A DNA stretch of 64,000 nucleotides from Singulisphaera sp. GP187 (GTDB taxonomy: Bacteria; Planctomycetota; Planctomycetia; Gemmatales; Gemmataceae), in the NCBI GenBank assembly GCA_945861245.1, contig CAMAUE010000005.1, forward strand, positions 1 to 64,000, given 5' to 3'. A program made the translations under genes and the position numbers. Below are positions 48,530 to 57,510 of the stretch, piece after piece. Each line of letters starts with the position of its first letter. Within the stretch, counting starts at the first letter, position 1. The notes under the pieces were generated by a model that worked only from the letters and a program-made list of their open reading frames with translations, ran no database searches and had not been told where the DNA came from.

Positions 48530-48602
48530 AGGGGCGTAGCTCAATTGGCAGAGCAGCCGTCTCCAAAGCGGCAGGTTGAGCGTTCGACTCGCTCCGCCCC
48601 TG
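48530..48602 (+). tRNA. tRNA-Trp (CCA)
   Basis: 73 nt, acceptor AGGGGCG/CGCCCCT, anticodon stem GCCGT/GCGGC with loop CTCCAAA (anticodon CCA), T-arm GAGCG TTCGACT CGCTC. It precedes secE, the common bacterial arrangement. Confidence 0.95.
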
Positions 48603-48730
48603 TTGATTTGAAGCAAAGGCTTGTCGGGTACCCGAAAGACCAGAACGAGGTGATTTCGTAAGATCCAGGCTTTCCCCGTCTGGAGGCTCGTTCTCGAATA
48701 TTCAACAACTCCGCAAGGTAAGGATTGGCC

Positions 48731-49771
48731 ATGTCGGTCGCTGAAAATTCCCCGGTGCCGTCCGTAGCCGTGAAAAATCCGCAACAACAAGTTGCGATCC
48801 GTAGCTTTATCGGCGCGGTCGTGATATTGGCAGCTCTCGGTCTCGTGTTTGGTGCCATTCCCTATTTATGGTGGCAGGGCTGGGAGTCCTCGTTCGCAGG
48901 CAACGAGACTTTGAAAAACAACGTTTTTCTTTCCGAGGCTCTGTTGATTCTGCTCGAACTTGCCGTCATCGCCGGTTTGGGTTTCGGAGCGTATAGAGCT
49001 TCGCAGCAATTGGTTGAGCCTGGCGTTCGTTCGGGCATCGCACTCGTCGCCGTCGTCATTTTCATCGCATTGAATGTGTGTGTAATGCTTGGCGACACAA
49101 TGGAACAACAATATGGCCAGAACATCGCCCTCGGGTGGGCCGTGGTGTGCCTCGTCTTCGCAGCGATCATCGCCGGCGTTGGTTATTTGCTCTGGGCATC
49201 CCCAGCCGTCTTTCATCTGCTGGTTTCCGTTCAGGATCAAAATTGGTTTCACTTAAATTCCTACAAAGGAAATCAAGGCGTTCGCGTTCGTCGCGGCACG
49301 ATTGCAGGGGCAATCGCCGTGCTTGGGTGCGGAGTGGCCACCATGAATTTTCGAGGATTGTTCGGATCGACGGCTCAGGATGCCGCCAATGATTGGATAT
49401 GGCGCGTACCCTTCACCGCCGACGCGAACTACCACGGCGACTTCATTCCTGTGCTCTACAAAGTCCATATTATGCTGCCTTTGCTGCTATCGGTTGGCCT
49501 AATTTGGCTAGCGTGGCGTATTGTGAATGTCCCGGGCTTCGCGGATTTCTTGATTGCCACGGAAGCCGAAATGAACAAGGTATCATGGACGAGTCGCCGC
49601 CGCCTAATCCAAGACACGATCGTGGTGTTGGTTACCGTCGTCCTTTTCACTGGGTTTCTCTTCGTTGTTGACATTATTTGGATTCGAGTTTTGAGCGCGC
49701 CGGGCATCCGCGTGTTGCTAATTGACCCCAAAGAAGAGCAGCAAAAGCAGCAAGAAAAAGCGCAGTGGTAG
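48731..49771 (+). CDS. secE: SecE translocase subunit with large multi-pass N-terminal extension
   Basis: A 346-aa protein whose last ~75 residues are SecE: FLIATEAEMNKVSWTSRRRL (amphipathic helix), then the membrane helix TIVVLVTVVLFTGFLFVVDI. SecE is normally 60-130 aa. Here an N-terminal region of about 270 aa adds six predicted membrane helices (about 27-47, 66-88, 100-122, 136-166, 190-212, 245-268). The gene's place, between tRNA-Trp and nusG, supports the SecE call. The ATG at 48731 (AAGGA upstream) is chosen over a TTG two codons earlier. The N-terminal region may be a partner domain for the SecYEG channel; its role is not known. Confidence 0.88.
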   Translation: MSVAENSPVPSVAVKNPQQQVAIRSFIGAVVILAALGLVFGAIPYLWWQGWESSFAGNETLKNNVFLSEALLILLELAVIAGLGFGAYRASQQLVEPGVRSGIALVAVVIFIALNVCVMLGDTMEQQYGQNIALGWAVVCLVFAAIIAGVGYLLWASPAVFHLLVSVQDQNWFHLNSYKGNQGVRVRRGTIAGAIAVLGCGVATMNFRGLFGSTAQDAANDWIWRVPFTADANYHGDFIPVLYKVHIMLPLLLSVGLIWLAWRIVNVPGFADFLIATEAEMNKVSWTSRRRLIQDTIVVLVTVVLFTGFLFVVDIIWIRVLSAPGIRVLLIDPKEEQQKQQEKAQW

Positions 49772-49794
49772 TCGTCTCCAATCGGCATTCGGGA

Positions 49795-50460
49795 ATGTCT
49801 GCTATGACCATCGAAAACACAACGCCTGAGCTACCCGGATCGTCTGCTGTGGCAATCGAAGCGCCGCCGCCCTCGGATCCACCTGCTGAGCCTGGTCCGG
49901 AAAAACCAAAGATCAGCCTGCATTGGTATGTAGTAAAGGTCCAAAGTGGCCGCGAGGAAACGATCAAAGAGTCCATAGAACGACGAGTCAAGATCGAAGG
50001 TCTGCAGGACTACTTCGGACAGATCGTCATTCCGACTGAAAAAGTCAGCGAAATGCGCAACGGTAAACGCATAGTGCGCGAACGCAAGTTGCTTCATGGC
50101 TACATTCTCACAAACGTCGAATTCAACGAGCATATGCTCTATCTTTTTCGCGAAACATCGGGAGTCGGTGATTTTGTCGGCACCGGCATTAATAAAAAGC
50201 CGATTCCGATGGGCGAGAACGAGATCAAGAAGTGGATCGGCAAAGGTGCCGCTGAAGACGGGCGCTCCCAGCCAGCTGATGTTTCGATTTCGCCATTCAA
50301 CGAGGGCGATCGCGTCAAGGTGAAGGACGGAATGTTCTCCGGCATGGACGGTTTTGTCAAGCAATTGATCGAAGCGAAAGGCTCAGTTGTCATCGAGCTT
50401 ACTATTTTCGGTCGCCCCGTTCCGGTCGAATTGGAATATTGGCAAGTGGAATTTGCGTAA
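49795..50460 (+). CDS. nusG: Transcription termination/antitermination factor NusG
   Basis: A 221-aa protein. A Pro/Glu/Ala-rich N-terminal extension of about 45 aa precedes the NGN domain (LHWYVVKVQSGREETIKESI to the RERKLLHGYILTNVE region) that binds RNA polymerase; the KOW domain is at the C-terminus (ISPFNEGDRVKVKDGMFSGM). Insert VGTGINKKPIPMGENEIKKW is in the standard place between domains. The ATG at 49795 lies 23 nt after the secE stop; an ATG at 49804 is an equally good start. Same order as in most bacteria: secE-nusG-rplK. Confidence 0.93.
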   Translation: MSAMTIENTTPELPGSSAVAIEAPPPSDPPAEPGPEKPKISLHWYVVKVQSGREETIKESIERRVKIEGLQDYFGQIVIPTEKVSEMRNGKRIVRERKLLHGYILTNVEFNEHMLYLFRETSGVGDFVGTGINKKPIPMGENEIKKWIGKGAAEDGRSQPADVSISPFNEGDRVKVKDGMFSGMDGFVKQLIEAKGSVVIELTIFGRPVPVELEYWQVEFA

Positions 50461-50553
50461 AAAATTACGGCGTTCGGGATGCCGATGCCCGCGAAGTTCA
50501 TATAATTGCATTTCCCTTTGTTGGGTTGTTCGACGGAAACTTAAGGCGAAGTC

Positions 50554-51018
50554 ATGGCAAAACAAGTTACGGCGCAAGTGAAACTGCAATGCCCAGGTGG
50601 CCAGGCAACCCCAGCGCCGCCGGTTGGCCCCGCACTCGGTCAGCACGGCGTAAATATCGGTCAGTTCGTATCACAGTTCAACGAGAGAACGAAAGACCAA
50701 CGCGGCATGATGATCCCCGTGGTCATCTCCGTGTTTAACGACCGCAGCTTTACCTTTGAAATCAAGAGTCCACCGGCTGCCGTTCTGCTTAAGCAGGCGG
50801 CTGGCATCCCGATTGAAAAGAAAAAGGGGTCGGAGGTTCTGCCGGCTGAGGAAAAGGAAAAGGGAACTGGGAAGTACAAAGGCTTCAAGGTGACCAAAGC
50901 GCAGGTGAAGGAGATCGCCAAGCGTAAGTTCGTTGATCTCAACGCTCGCGACGAAGAACACGCAGGCCGTATTATTGAAGGCACCGCTCGCAGCATGGGG
51001 CTTACAGTGGAAAGCTGA
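50554..51018 (+). CDS. rplK: Ribosomal protein L11
   Basis: A 154-aa protein, [20 protein letters not shown], with [16 protein letters not shown], the N-terminal motif that binds thiostrepton and the GTPase-associated centre. Typical L11 is about 141 aa; the excess lies in an insertion [17 protein letters not shown] (about 90-106) between the two domains. It forms the base of the L7/L12 stalk on 23S rRNA. The ATG follows TTAAGGCG. Order nusG-rplK-rplA is canonical. Confidence 0.96.
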   Translation: MAKQVTAQVKLQCPGGQATPAPPVGPALGQHGVNIGQFVSQFNERTKDQRGMMIPVVISVFNDRSFTFEIKSPPAAVLLKQAAGIPIEKKKGSEVLPAEEKEKGTGKYKGFKVTKAQVKEIAKRKFVDLNARDEEHAGRIIEGTARSMGLTVES

Positions 51019-51134
51019 TTTTCGAGTAACCGGCACCGCAAAACGAAAGACGCGGACTCTCATTCTGCATAGGAAAGTAGAAAGAGCAGTGCTTCTGTTT
51101 TGTCGATGCGTTTTTGTATTTTTGGATAGTCATT

Positions 51135-52046
51135 ATGGCGAAGAAACCAACAGACGCAAGCGCGGAACTAAGCGCAAGCGAGACTCCGGCTCGGGAAGTG
51201 ACGGCGAAGAAGGCGAAGGCTCCGAGGCCGGTGCCTGCCGAATCGCCAGCTGCGAGCGATGTCGCCGCACCGCTATCTGGAGCCAAGCCTGCTGAAAAGC
51301 CGAAACTCGAAAGCGAGTCGGCCCGGGTGAAAAAGAAGCCTGGAATCTCGCCACGGCGCGGGAAGAAGCTCCGCAATCAGCTGAAGAATATGAACCAGCG
51401 TATCGAGAAAGAAGGCGCCGTTTCGCTGAAAAAAGCGGTCGGAATCCTCAAGCAGGCGAAGCGTTCCAAATTCGACGAGACTGTCGAGATCCATATGTCG
51501 CTCGGTGTGGATACCACTCAAAGCGATCAGCTGGTCCGCGGTACGGTTCCGTTACCGCACGGCGTCGGCAAGAAGGTGCGTGTGGTTGTCTTCTGTCAGG
51601 GCGACAATATTACGAAGGCGAAGGAAGCCGGAGCGGATTTCGCGGGCTCGGACGATCTGATCGAAAAGATCACCAAGCAAAACTGGCTCGATTTTGATGT
51701 TGCACTAGCGACGCAAGATTTGATGGGCAAGGTCAGTCGGCTTGGTAAGACTCTTGGTCCGCGCGGATTGATGCCGACTCCGAAAGCGGGCACGGTTATC
51801 ACGGGAGATGTCGCTCAGGCAGTGCTCGATTTCAAGGCCGGCAAAGTCGAATACCGCACCGACAAAGGTGGAAATGTCCACGCGGGCGTGGGTAAAGTGA
51901 GCTTCGATGACGACAAAATTGCGGACAATGTCGTCGCATTCGTCGATGCCATTCGCGGCGCCAAGCCGTCGGGTATTCGGGGTAACTACATTAATTCAAT
52001 TACGCTCTCTTCGACGATGGGACCTGGCGTGCCGCTAGTAATGTAA
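51135..52046 (+). CDS. rplA: Ribosomal protein L1 with N-terminal extension
   Basis: A 303-aa protein; the canonical L1 (about 230 aa) starts near residue 75 (RGKKLRNQLKNMNQRIEKEG) and contains FDETVEIHMSLGVDTTQSDQ and TLGPRGLMPTPKAGTVI. The first 70 or so residues are a low-complexity Ala/Pro/Lys/Glu-rich extension. The start is the ATG at 51135; none of the later ones has a better Shine-Dalgarno. L1 binds 23S rRNA at the E site and, in many bacteria, represses translation of its own operon mRNA. Confidence 0.95.
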   Translation: MAKKPTDASAELSASETPAREVTAKKAKAPRPVPAESPAASDVAAPLSGAKPAEKPKLESESARVKKKPGISPRRGKKLRNQLKNMNQRIEKEGAVSLKKAVGILKQAKRSKFDETVEIHMSLGVDTTQSDQLVRGTVPLPHGVGKKVRVVVFCQGDNITKAKEAGADFAGSDDLIEKITKQNWLDFDVALATQDLMGKVSRLGKTLGPRGLMPTPKAGTVITGDVAQAVLDFKAGKVEYRTDKGGNVHAGVGKVSFDDDKIADNVVAFVDAIRGAKPSGIRGNYINSITLSSTMGPGVPLVM

Positions 52047-52108
52047 ATGGTTTGGGGTTGGGGTTCTGAGCGGAAATATCGCGTACCTTCTTTGTCTGGA
52101 AAATATCG

Positions 52109-52639
52109 ATGAGCAAGGCAATCAAGCAGATGCAAATGAATGCGTTGAAGAAGGACTTCGACGGCGTTCGTGAGATGGTGCTTCTCAATATCGTCGGCTT
52201 GGGCGCGATCCCTGAAAATCAAATGCGACTGTCGTTGCGTAAAAAGGGTATTCGCCTGCAGATGGTCAAGAATAGCCTGGCGCAGCGCGTCTTCGCAGAT
52301 TTCGGTTTGAAGGTGACGACTGGCTGGGCCGGCCCAACGACCATCGCCTTCGGCGGCACCAGCGCTGCCGAACTGGCGAAGGAAGTCGAAGCGATTGTCA
52401 AGAAGAATGACAAGAAGATGAAGGTCAAGATCGGCGTTGCCGACGGCCTGGAAGTCGCCTTCGACATCATGCTCAAGATGCCTACGAGGGCTGAGGCGCT
52501 CAGCCGTGTGGCCAGCTTGATACTCTCGCCGGCGAGTCGTTTGTCGGCTCAGATCACTGGGCCTGCTGCTCAGGTCTGTGGCCAGATCAAAGGCATCAAA
52601 GACGCCAAGAAGGAGGAGGCGGTACCGCCTCCTGCCTGA
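52109..52639 (+). CDS. rplJ: Ribosomal protein L10
   Basis: A 176-aa protein with the L10 pattern: MSKAIKQMQMNALKKDF, then IPENQMRLSLRKKGIRLQMV and KNSLAQRVFADFGLK. L10 anchors the L7/L12 dimers to the ribosome. The C-terminal helical part that binds L7/L12 ends KKEEAVPPPA. ATG at 52109 with GGAAAA upstream; 62 nt after rplA. rplJ-rplL are together, as usual. Confidence 0.95.
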   Translation: MSKAIKQMQMNALKKDFDGVREMVLLNIVGLGAIPENQMRLSLRKKGIRLQMVKNSLAQRVFADFGLKVTTGWAGPTTIAFGGTSAAELAKEVEAIVKKNDKKMKVKIGVADGLEVAFDIMLKMPTRAEALSRVASLILSPASRLSAQITGPAAQVCGQIKGIKDAKKEEAVPPPA

Positions 52640-52729
52640 TCCAATGTTTTTTGCTATTACGCATGCCGCCAAGCTTCAGGCGGCACATCAAAATAGACGT
52701 GATCTTACCTGTTCGAAAGGAAACTTTCA

Positions 52730-53131
52730 ATGTCTCGTGAATGGTCCCCTGAAATTAAATCCATCGGCGACAGCATCGCCGCTCTAACGGTTGCCAAGGC
52801 AGTCGAACTCGGCGATTATCTCGAGGAAGTCCACAAGATCAAGCCGGCGGCGGGTGGCGGTGGCGGTGGCCCTGCTCCGGTGGCAGTGGTCGTGGAGAAG
52901 AAGGAAGAGCCGACCGAGTTCCGCGTTATTCTCGAAAGCTTCGACGCGGCCAAGAAAATCAACGTCATCAAGGTGGTTCGCGAAATCACCGGCCTCGGTT
53001 TGAAAGAAGCCAAGGATCTCGTCGAAGGTTCGCCCAAGCCTGTCAAGGAAGCCTTGAGCAAAGACGACGCAGCCAAGGTTGCCAAGCAGATCGACGATGG
53101 CGGCGGCAAGTCATCGATCAAGCCGATGTAG
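52730..53131 (+). CDS. rplL: Ribosomal protein L7/L12
   Basis: A 133-aa protein. N-terminal dimerisation domain (about 5-40), a flexible hinge rich in Gly and Ala (PAAGGGGGGPAPVAVV) and the C-terminal factor-binding domain EFRVILESFDAAKKINVIKV then VREITGLGLKEAKDLVEGSP. The last ten residues GGGKSSIKPM extend slightly beyond the usual end. The Shine-Dalgarno AAAGGAAA precedes the ATG. It interacts with translational GTPases such as EF-Tu and EF-G. Confidence 0.96.
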   Translation: MSREWSPEIKSIGDSIAALTVAKAVELGDYLEEVHKIKPAAGGGGGGPAPVAVVVEKKEEPTEFRVILESFDAAKKINVIKVVREITGLGLKEAKDLVEGSPKPVKEALSKDDAAKVAKQIDDGGGKSSIKPM

Positions 53132-53560
53132 TTTTGTACTTCCTTTAGCGCCCACAGCCGGCAATCTATGTTCTGATTGCCGGTTGCGAGCGCTAGACGC
53201 GGGAATTGTTGGGTTCGCCCGATTGCAACTCAAGCATTGCGGAACGAAGTCGGGGCTGCGGCAGTAATAAGGTTCTGGGCAGCGGATGCCTGTGCCAAGT
53301 CAACTGCGACTGTCACGTTGTCTTGCGGTGGAAACAGCGTGAACTGCATTCCTATCCAATTTTCAATGACCGGAAGGCTCTCCAAGAGGAGGGTCTGTTC
53401 CGGGGTCTTTGTTTTTGTCGCCGTAAATTCTCGCGATCACGTGCTTGCCCCAAGCCGTAGTTGCGGTCGATTTCGTACCTGTAACGATCCTTTTCGCCAA
53501 AGCGCAATCGGTGCTGCCGGTTGCGCGGGCGATTCTTTTTTTCGGGGAGGAGCCTGAGCC
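53132..53560. other. 429-bp rplL-rpoB intergenic region
   Basis: A long hairpin lies near its start (53147-53194). The rest shows no credible gene, promoter consensus or repeat. A plus-strand ORF (53177-53557) has no family resemblance. In many bacteria transcription attenuation occurs in this interval, and the hairpin is a candidate. Confidence 0.55.
53147..53194 (+). promoter_or_regulatory. Hairpin, possible attenuator before rpoB
   Basis: Pairing of AGCCGGCAATC (53155-53165) with GATTGCCGGTT (53175-53185), loop TATGTTCTG-like, and outer TAGCGC with GCGCTA. No T run follows, so if it acts, it may be a partial terminator or RNase III site of the kind described between E. coli rplL and rpoB. 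Confidence 0.5.
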
Positions 53561-56500
53561 ATGCCCATCCCGGCCATTCGTATTATTAAGCCGACGCAAG
53601 AGCGCAACTTCGGTCGCTTTGGCGACGCCGTCGAGGTTCCGAGCCTGACCGACGTGCAAACGAAGTCGTACGATCGGTTTCTCCAGCTGGATTTAGACCC
53701 CATGAAGCGCGAGCAGTTGGGGCTGGAGGGCGTACTTCGCGAAATTTTCCCAATTGAGAGCTACGACAAAACTCTTAGCCTCCAATACGTCAAATACGAG
53801 CTGGGCAAGCCTCGCTATTCGCCAGAAGAATGCCGGCAACTGCGATTGACGTACGGCAGACCGTTCAAGGTCTGGCTCCGCCTCAACAAAGAACAACCTG
53901 TTGAAGAGGAAGTCTACCTAGGCGACATGCCGATTATGATCGGCGGCGGCGAGTTCATCATCAACGGTGCCGAGCGCGTCGTTGTGTCTCAGCTGCACCG
54001 CTCGCCCGGTGTCGATTACGTCATCGAATCCGACGGCGATCGCAAGCTCCACAGCTGTCGAATCATCCCCGAGCGCGGCAGCTGGATCGAAGTCAACGTC
54101 ACAAAAAAAGAAACCCTTGGCGTTCGCATCGATCAATCGGGAAAATTCTCGGCAATGACTTTGCTTCGAGCGATGGACCCGGCCTACAGCAGCGACGAAG
54201 CCATCCTACGCGTCTTCCATGACGATTCCCAGGAACTTAAAGTCACCGAAGCGAATCGCGATGCGATTACGGACAATTACTCGGTCGGCGACATCATCGA
54301 CCCCGAAACGGGCGAAGTCTATGTCGATTCCAACAAAGTCATCACCAAAGAGCATTTCGACAGGATCATGGCCAGCGGCCTAAAGACTGTTACGGTGTTG
54401 ATCTCGAAAGACGAGACTGGCAAGCCGATCGACCCGCTCGTCATCAACTCGCTGGAAGAGGATCCGACCAACACACACGAAGAGGCGCTCTTGCGCATCT
54501 ATCAGCGTCTGCGTCCAGGCAATCCTCCGCAGCTCGAAAAAGCCCGTGAGCTCTTCAAGGAAAAATTCCAGGATCCAAACCGCTATCGGCTGGGCAAGGT
54601 CGGTCGCTTCCGCATCAACCGCAAATTTAACCAGGACATTCCGGAATCGGAAATGACCCTGCGAGCGATCGATTTCCTCAATGCAGTCCGCTACATCCTT
54701 GTGCTCCGCAAAGGCACGGGCATTGTTGACGATATCGACCACTTGGGCAACCGGCGTCTACGCACGATCGATGAACTTGCTGCCGATGAGTTGCGCAAGG
54801 GATTTCTTAAGCTTCGCCGTACCGTGCAAGAACGCATGTCGATCCGCGAGCAGCAAGACATGACGCCTCGCTCGCTGATCAATCCGAAGAGCATCTCGGC
54901 GGCGATCGAGTATTTCTTCGGTCGCGGTGAACTGTCGCAGGTCGTAGATCAAACGAACCCGCTTGCGCAACTTACGCACGAGCGCCGACTTTCGGCCCTT
55001 GGACCTGGCGGTTTGAACCGTAAACGCGCAGGCTTTGAAGTTCGCGATGTGCACATTTCGCACTATGGCCGCATCTGCCCGATCGAAACGCCCGAAGGCA
55101 CGAACATCGGTTTGATCTCCAGCCTCAGCATCTATGCGAGAATCGACGAGTACGGCTTCTTGATCACGCCCTACCGCAAAGTAAACAAGGGCAAACTGAC
55201 AAGCGATATCGTTTGGCTGCGTGCCGACGAGGAATCGCAGGCCCACCTTGCGCCGGCAGACACGCCCGTTGAAAAGGACAGGGTTTCGGAGGAGCGCGTG
55301 ACGGCCCGATTCGGTGGCGACTTCAAGATGACACCATCGGACCAGGTGCAGTACATCGACATCTCGCCCAAACAGATGGTCGGCGTATCCGCGGGTCTCA
55401 TTCCGTTCCTTGAGCATGACGATGCCAATCGCGCACTCATGGGATCGAACATGCAGCGCCAGGCGGTACCGTTGCTCATCACCGAACCTGCTCTCGTCGC
55501 TACTGGACTCGAGAAGGAGGTCGCAAAGCACTCGGGCATGGTCGTGAAGGCGGCACAGGATGGCTATGTGACCTACGTCGACGCCGAGCGCGTCGTCATC
55601 GGGCCGGAAAAACTGCCCGAGGCGGCTGCGGAAACCATCGACGGCGAGAACAAGGTGCTCATCGAACGTGCTCGCGCTCAGCTCGGATCACGCGAATATG
55701 TCATGCGAAAGTTCACCGGTTTGAACGAACGCACCTGCCTGAACCAGCGTCCTCTCATTAAAATGGGGCAACGGATCAAGAAGGGGCAGACGATCAGCGA
55801 CAGCGCCGCCACGCATCATGGCGAACTGGCGCTGGGTCGCAATGTGTTAGTCGCGTTCATGTCGTGGGACGGTTATAACTTTGAAGACGCGATCATCATC
55901 AGCGAGCGCCTGGTGAAGAACGATACTTATACCTCGATTCATATCGAGGAATTCGACATCGAAATTCGCGAAACAAAGCTGGGTCGCGAGGAGTTCACTC
56001 GTGATATTCCGAATGTGTCCCCCAAAGCATTGTCGAACCTCGATGAGGATGGCATCATCCGTATCGGCACGTTTGTTGAGCCGGGCGACATCCTGGTCGG
56101 TAAGGTTTCGCCGAAGTCCAAAAGCGAACTGACGCCGGAAGAAAAACTGTTGCACGCGATCTTCGGCCGAGCCGGCGAAGATGTGAAAAACGATAGCCTT
56201 GAAGTGCCGTCGGGCATCGAAGGCGTCGTCATTGCGGCCCATAAATTCAGCCGTCGGGCGGCGATGTCCGAGGACGAGAAGAAGGCCTACGACAAGGCAT
56301 CGAAAAAGGTCGAAGAGACAAGCAACCGCCTGATTGGCGATCAATATCGGCTGCTCGTCGTCGAACTCGGCGAAATTCTCGACAAAAAGGAACTTAAGCA
56401 GTTCGGTGGCGACAAGGAAGACAAGGCCATCGCCGAATTGGCGGCGACGATTACCTTCGACAAGCTCGATCTTCGCTCACCGGATAAGGCCAAGCAGGTC

Positions 56501-57340
56501 AAGGCGATCTTCACCAAGCATATGGAGCGTATCCACTTCTTGCTCGACGAGAAGGAACGCAAAACCAACTCGCTCAAGCGAGGCGACGAGCTTCCCTCCG
56601 GCGTGCAGCAAATGGTCAAGGTCTATGTCGCTACCAAGCGCGTGATTTCGGTCGGCGACAAGATGGCCGGTCGTCACGGCAACAAGGGCGTTATCTCGAA
56701 AGTTCTGCCTGAAGAGGATATGCCGTTCCTCGTGGACGGCACACCGGTGGATATCCTGCTCAACCCGCTCGGCGTGCCGAGCCGTATGAACGTCGGCCAG
56801 ATTCTGGAAACGCACCTGGGTTACGCGGCGGCCCGTCTTGGCTTCAAGGCGATCACGCCCGTATTCGATGGCGCGACCGAGGACGAAATTCGCGCCACGC
56901 TGAAGGAAGCCGGCATTCCCGAAAGCGGCAAGTCGTACCTATACGACGGTCGCACGGGCGATCGCTTCGAGCAACCGGTGACGGTCGGCTATATCTACAT
57001 GCTCAAGCTGCACCACTTGGTTGACGACAAGGTGCATGCTCGCGCCACGGGGCCGTACTCGCTTATCACCCAACAGCCGTTGGGCGGAAAGGCACGCTTC
57101 GGCGGTCAACGCTTCGGCGAAATGGAAGTCTGGGCGCTCGAAGCCTATGGCGCAGCCTATGTGCTTCAAGAACTGCTCACCGTGAAATCCGATGACGTCG
57201 AAGGCCGAACGAAGATCTACGAATCGATGGTCAAAGGCGAAAACACGCTCGAGGCCGGCACGCCTGCCAGCTTCGATGTGTTGACGAATGAGATTCGCGG
57301 GCTGGCGCTGAACATGCAGTTGGAGAAGAAGCGACTGTAA
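53561..57340 (+). CDS. rpoB: RNA polymerase beta subunit
   Basis: A 1259-aa subunit. Recognisable conserved regions include [20 protein letters not shown], the rifampicin-pocket stretch [20 protein letters not shown] then [31 protein letters not shown], and near the C-terminus [20 protein letters not shown] and [20 protein letters not shown]. The ATG at 53561 is preceded by GGGGAGGAG. The Asp/His/Ser residues of the rifampicin pocket (DQTNP, H, S) read as the susceptible type. The gene is separated from rpoC by 170 bp with a family 2 palindrome. Confidence 0.98.
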   Translation: MPIPAIRIIKPTQERNFGRFGDAVEVPSLTDVQTKSYDRFLQLDLDPMKREQLGLEGVLREIFPIESYDKTLSLQYVKYELGKPRYSPEECRQLRLTYGRPFKVWLRLNKEQPVEEEVYLGDMPIMIGGGEFIINGAERVVVSQLHRSPGVDYVIESDGDRKLHSCRIIPERGSWIEVNVTKKETLGVRIDQSGKFSAMTLLRAMDPAYSSDEAILRVFHDDSQELKVTEANRDAITDNYSVGDIIDPETGEVYVDSNKVITKEHFDRIMASGLKTVTVLISKDETGKPIDPLVINSLEEDPTNTHEEALLRIYQRLRPGNPPQLEKARELFKEKFQDPNRYRLGKVGRFRINRKFNQDIPESEMTLRAIDFLNAVRYILVLRKGTGIVDDIDHLGNRRLRTIDELAADELRKGFLKLRRTVQERMSIREQQDMTPRSLINPKSISAAIEYFFGRGELSQVVDQTNPLAQLTHERRLSALGPGGLNRKRAGFEVRDVHISHYGRICPIETPEGTNIGLISSLSIYARIDEYGFLITPYRKVNKGKLTSDIVWLRADEESQAHLAPADTPVEKDRVSEERVTARFGGDFKMTPSDQVQYIDISPKQMVGVSAGLIPFLEHDDANRALMGSNMQRQAVPLLITEPALVATGLEKEVAKHSGMVVKAAQDGYVTYVDAERVVIGPEKLPEAAAETIDGENKVLIERARAQLGSREYVMRKFTGLNERTCLNQRPLIKMGQRIKKGQTISDSAATHHGELALGRNVLVAFMSWDGYNFEDAIIISERLVKNDTYTSIHIEEFDIEIRETKLGREEFTRDIPNVSPKALSNLDEDGIIRIGTFVEPGDILVGKVSPKSKSELTPEEKLLHAIFGRAGEDVKNDSLEVPSGIEGVVIAAHKFSRRAAMSEDEKKAYDKASKKVEETSNRLIGDQYRLLVVELGEILDKKELKQFGGDKEDKAIAELAATITFDKLDLRSPDKAKQVKAIFTKHMERIHFLLDEKERKTNSLKRGDELPSGVQQMVKVYVATKRVISVGDKMAGRHGNKGVISKVLPEEDMPFLVDGTPVDILLNPLGVPSRMNVGQILETHLGYAAARLGFKAITPVFDGATEDEIRATLKEAGIPESGKSYLYDGRTGDRFEQPVTVGYIYMLKLHHLVDDKVHARATGPYSLITQQPLGGKARFGGQRFGEMEVWALEAYGAAYVLQELLTVKSDDVEGRTKIYESMVKGENTLEAGTPASFDVLTNEIRGLALNMQLEKKRL

Positions 57341-57363
57341 TGCTTCAGAAATCAAACAATCCC

Positions 57364-57452
57364 CGTTTACCCGCTCGCCTTTGGCGAGCGCGTGCGGGAT
57401 TTGCAATCTTGTGGAAACTATCCCCGCGTTCGCAAAAGGCGAGCGGGTAAAC
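57364..57452. repeat. Palindrome family 2, full copy between rpoB and rpoC
   Basis: Left arm from 57364 (CGTTTACCCGCTCGCCTTTG) and right arm to 57452 (GCGAGCGGGTAAACG). Compared with other copies, GTTTAGCC became GTTTACCC and the opposite GGCTAAAC became GGGTAAAC, so the change is compensated. The inner palindrome CTCGCC/GGCGAG is present in the left arm. Confidence 0.83.
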
Positions 57453-57510
57453 GAGACGCCTCCGCCCAAATGCGATCACTTGCATTCCGCAATCTGATAG
57501 GAGTATACCT

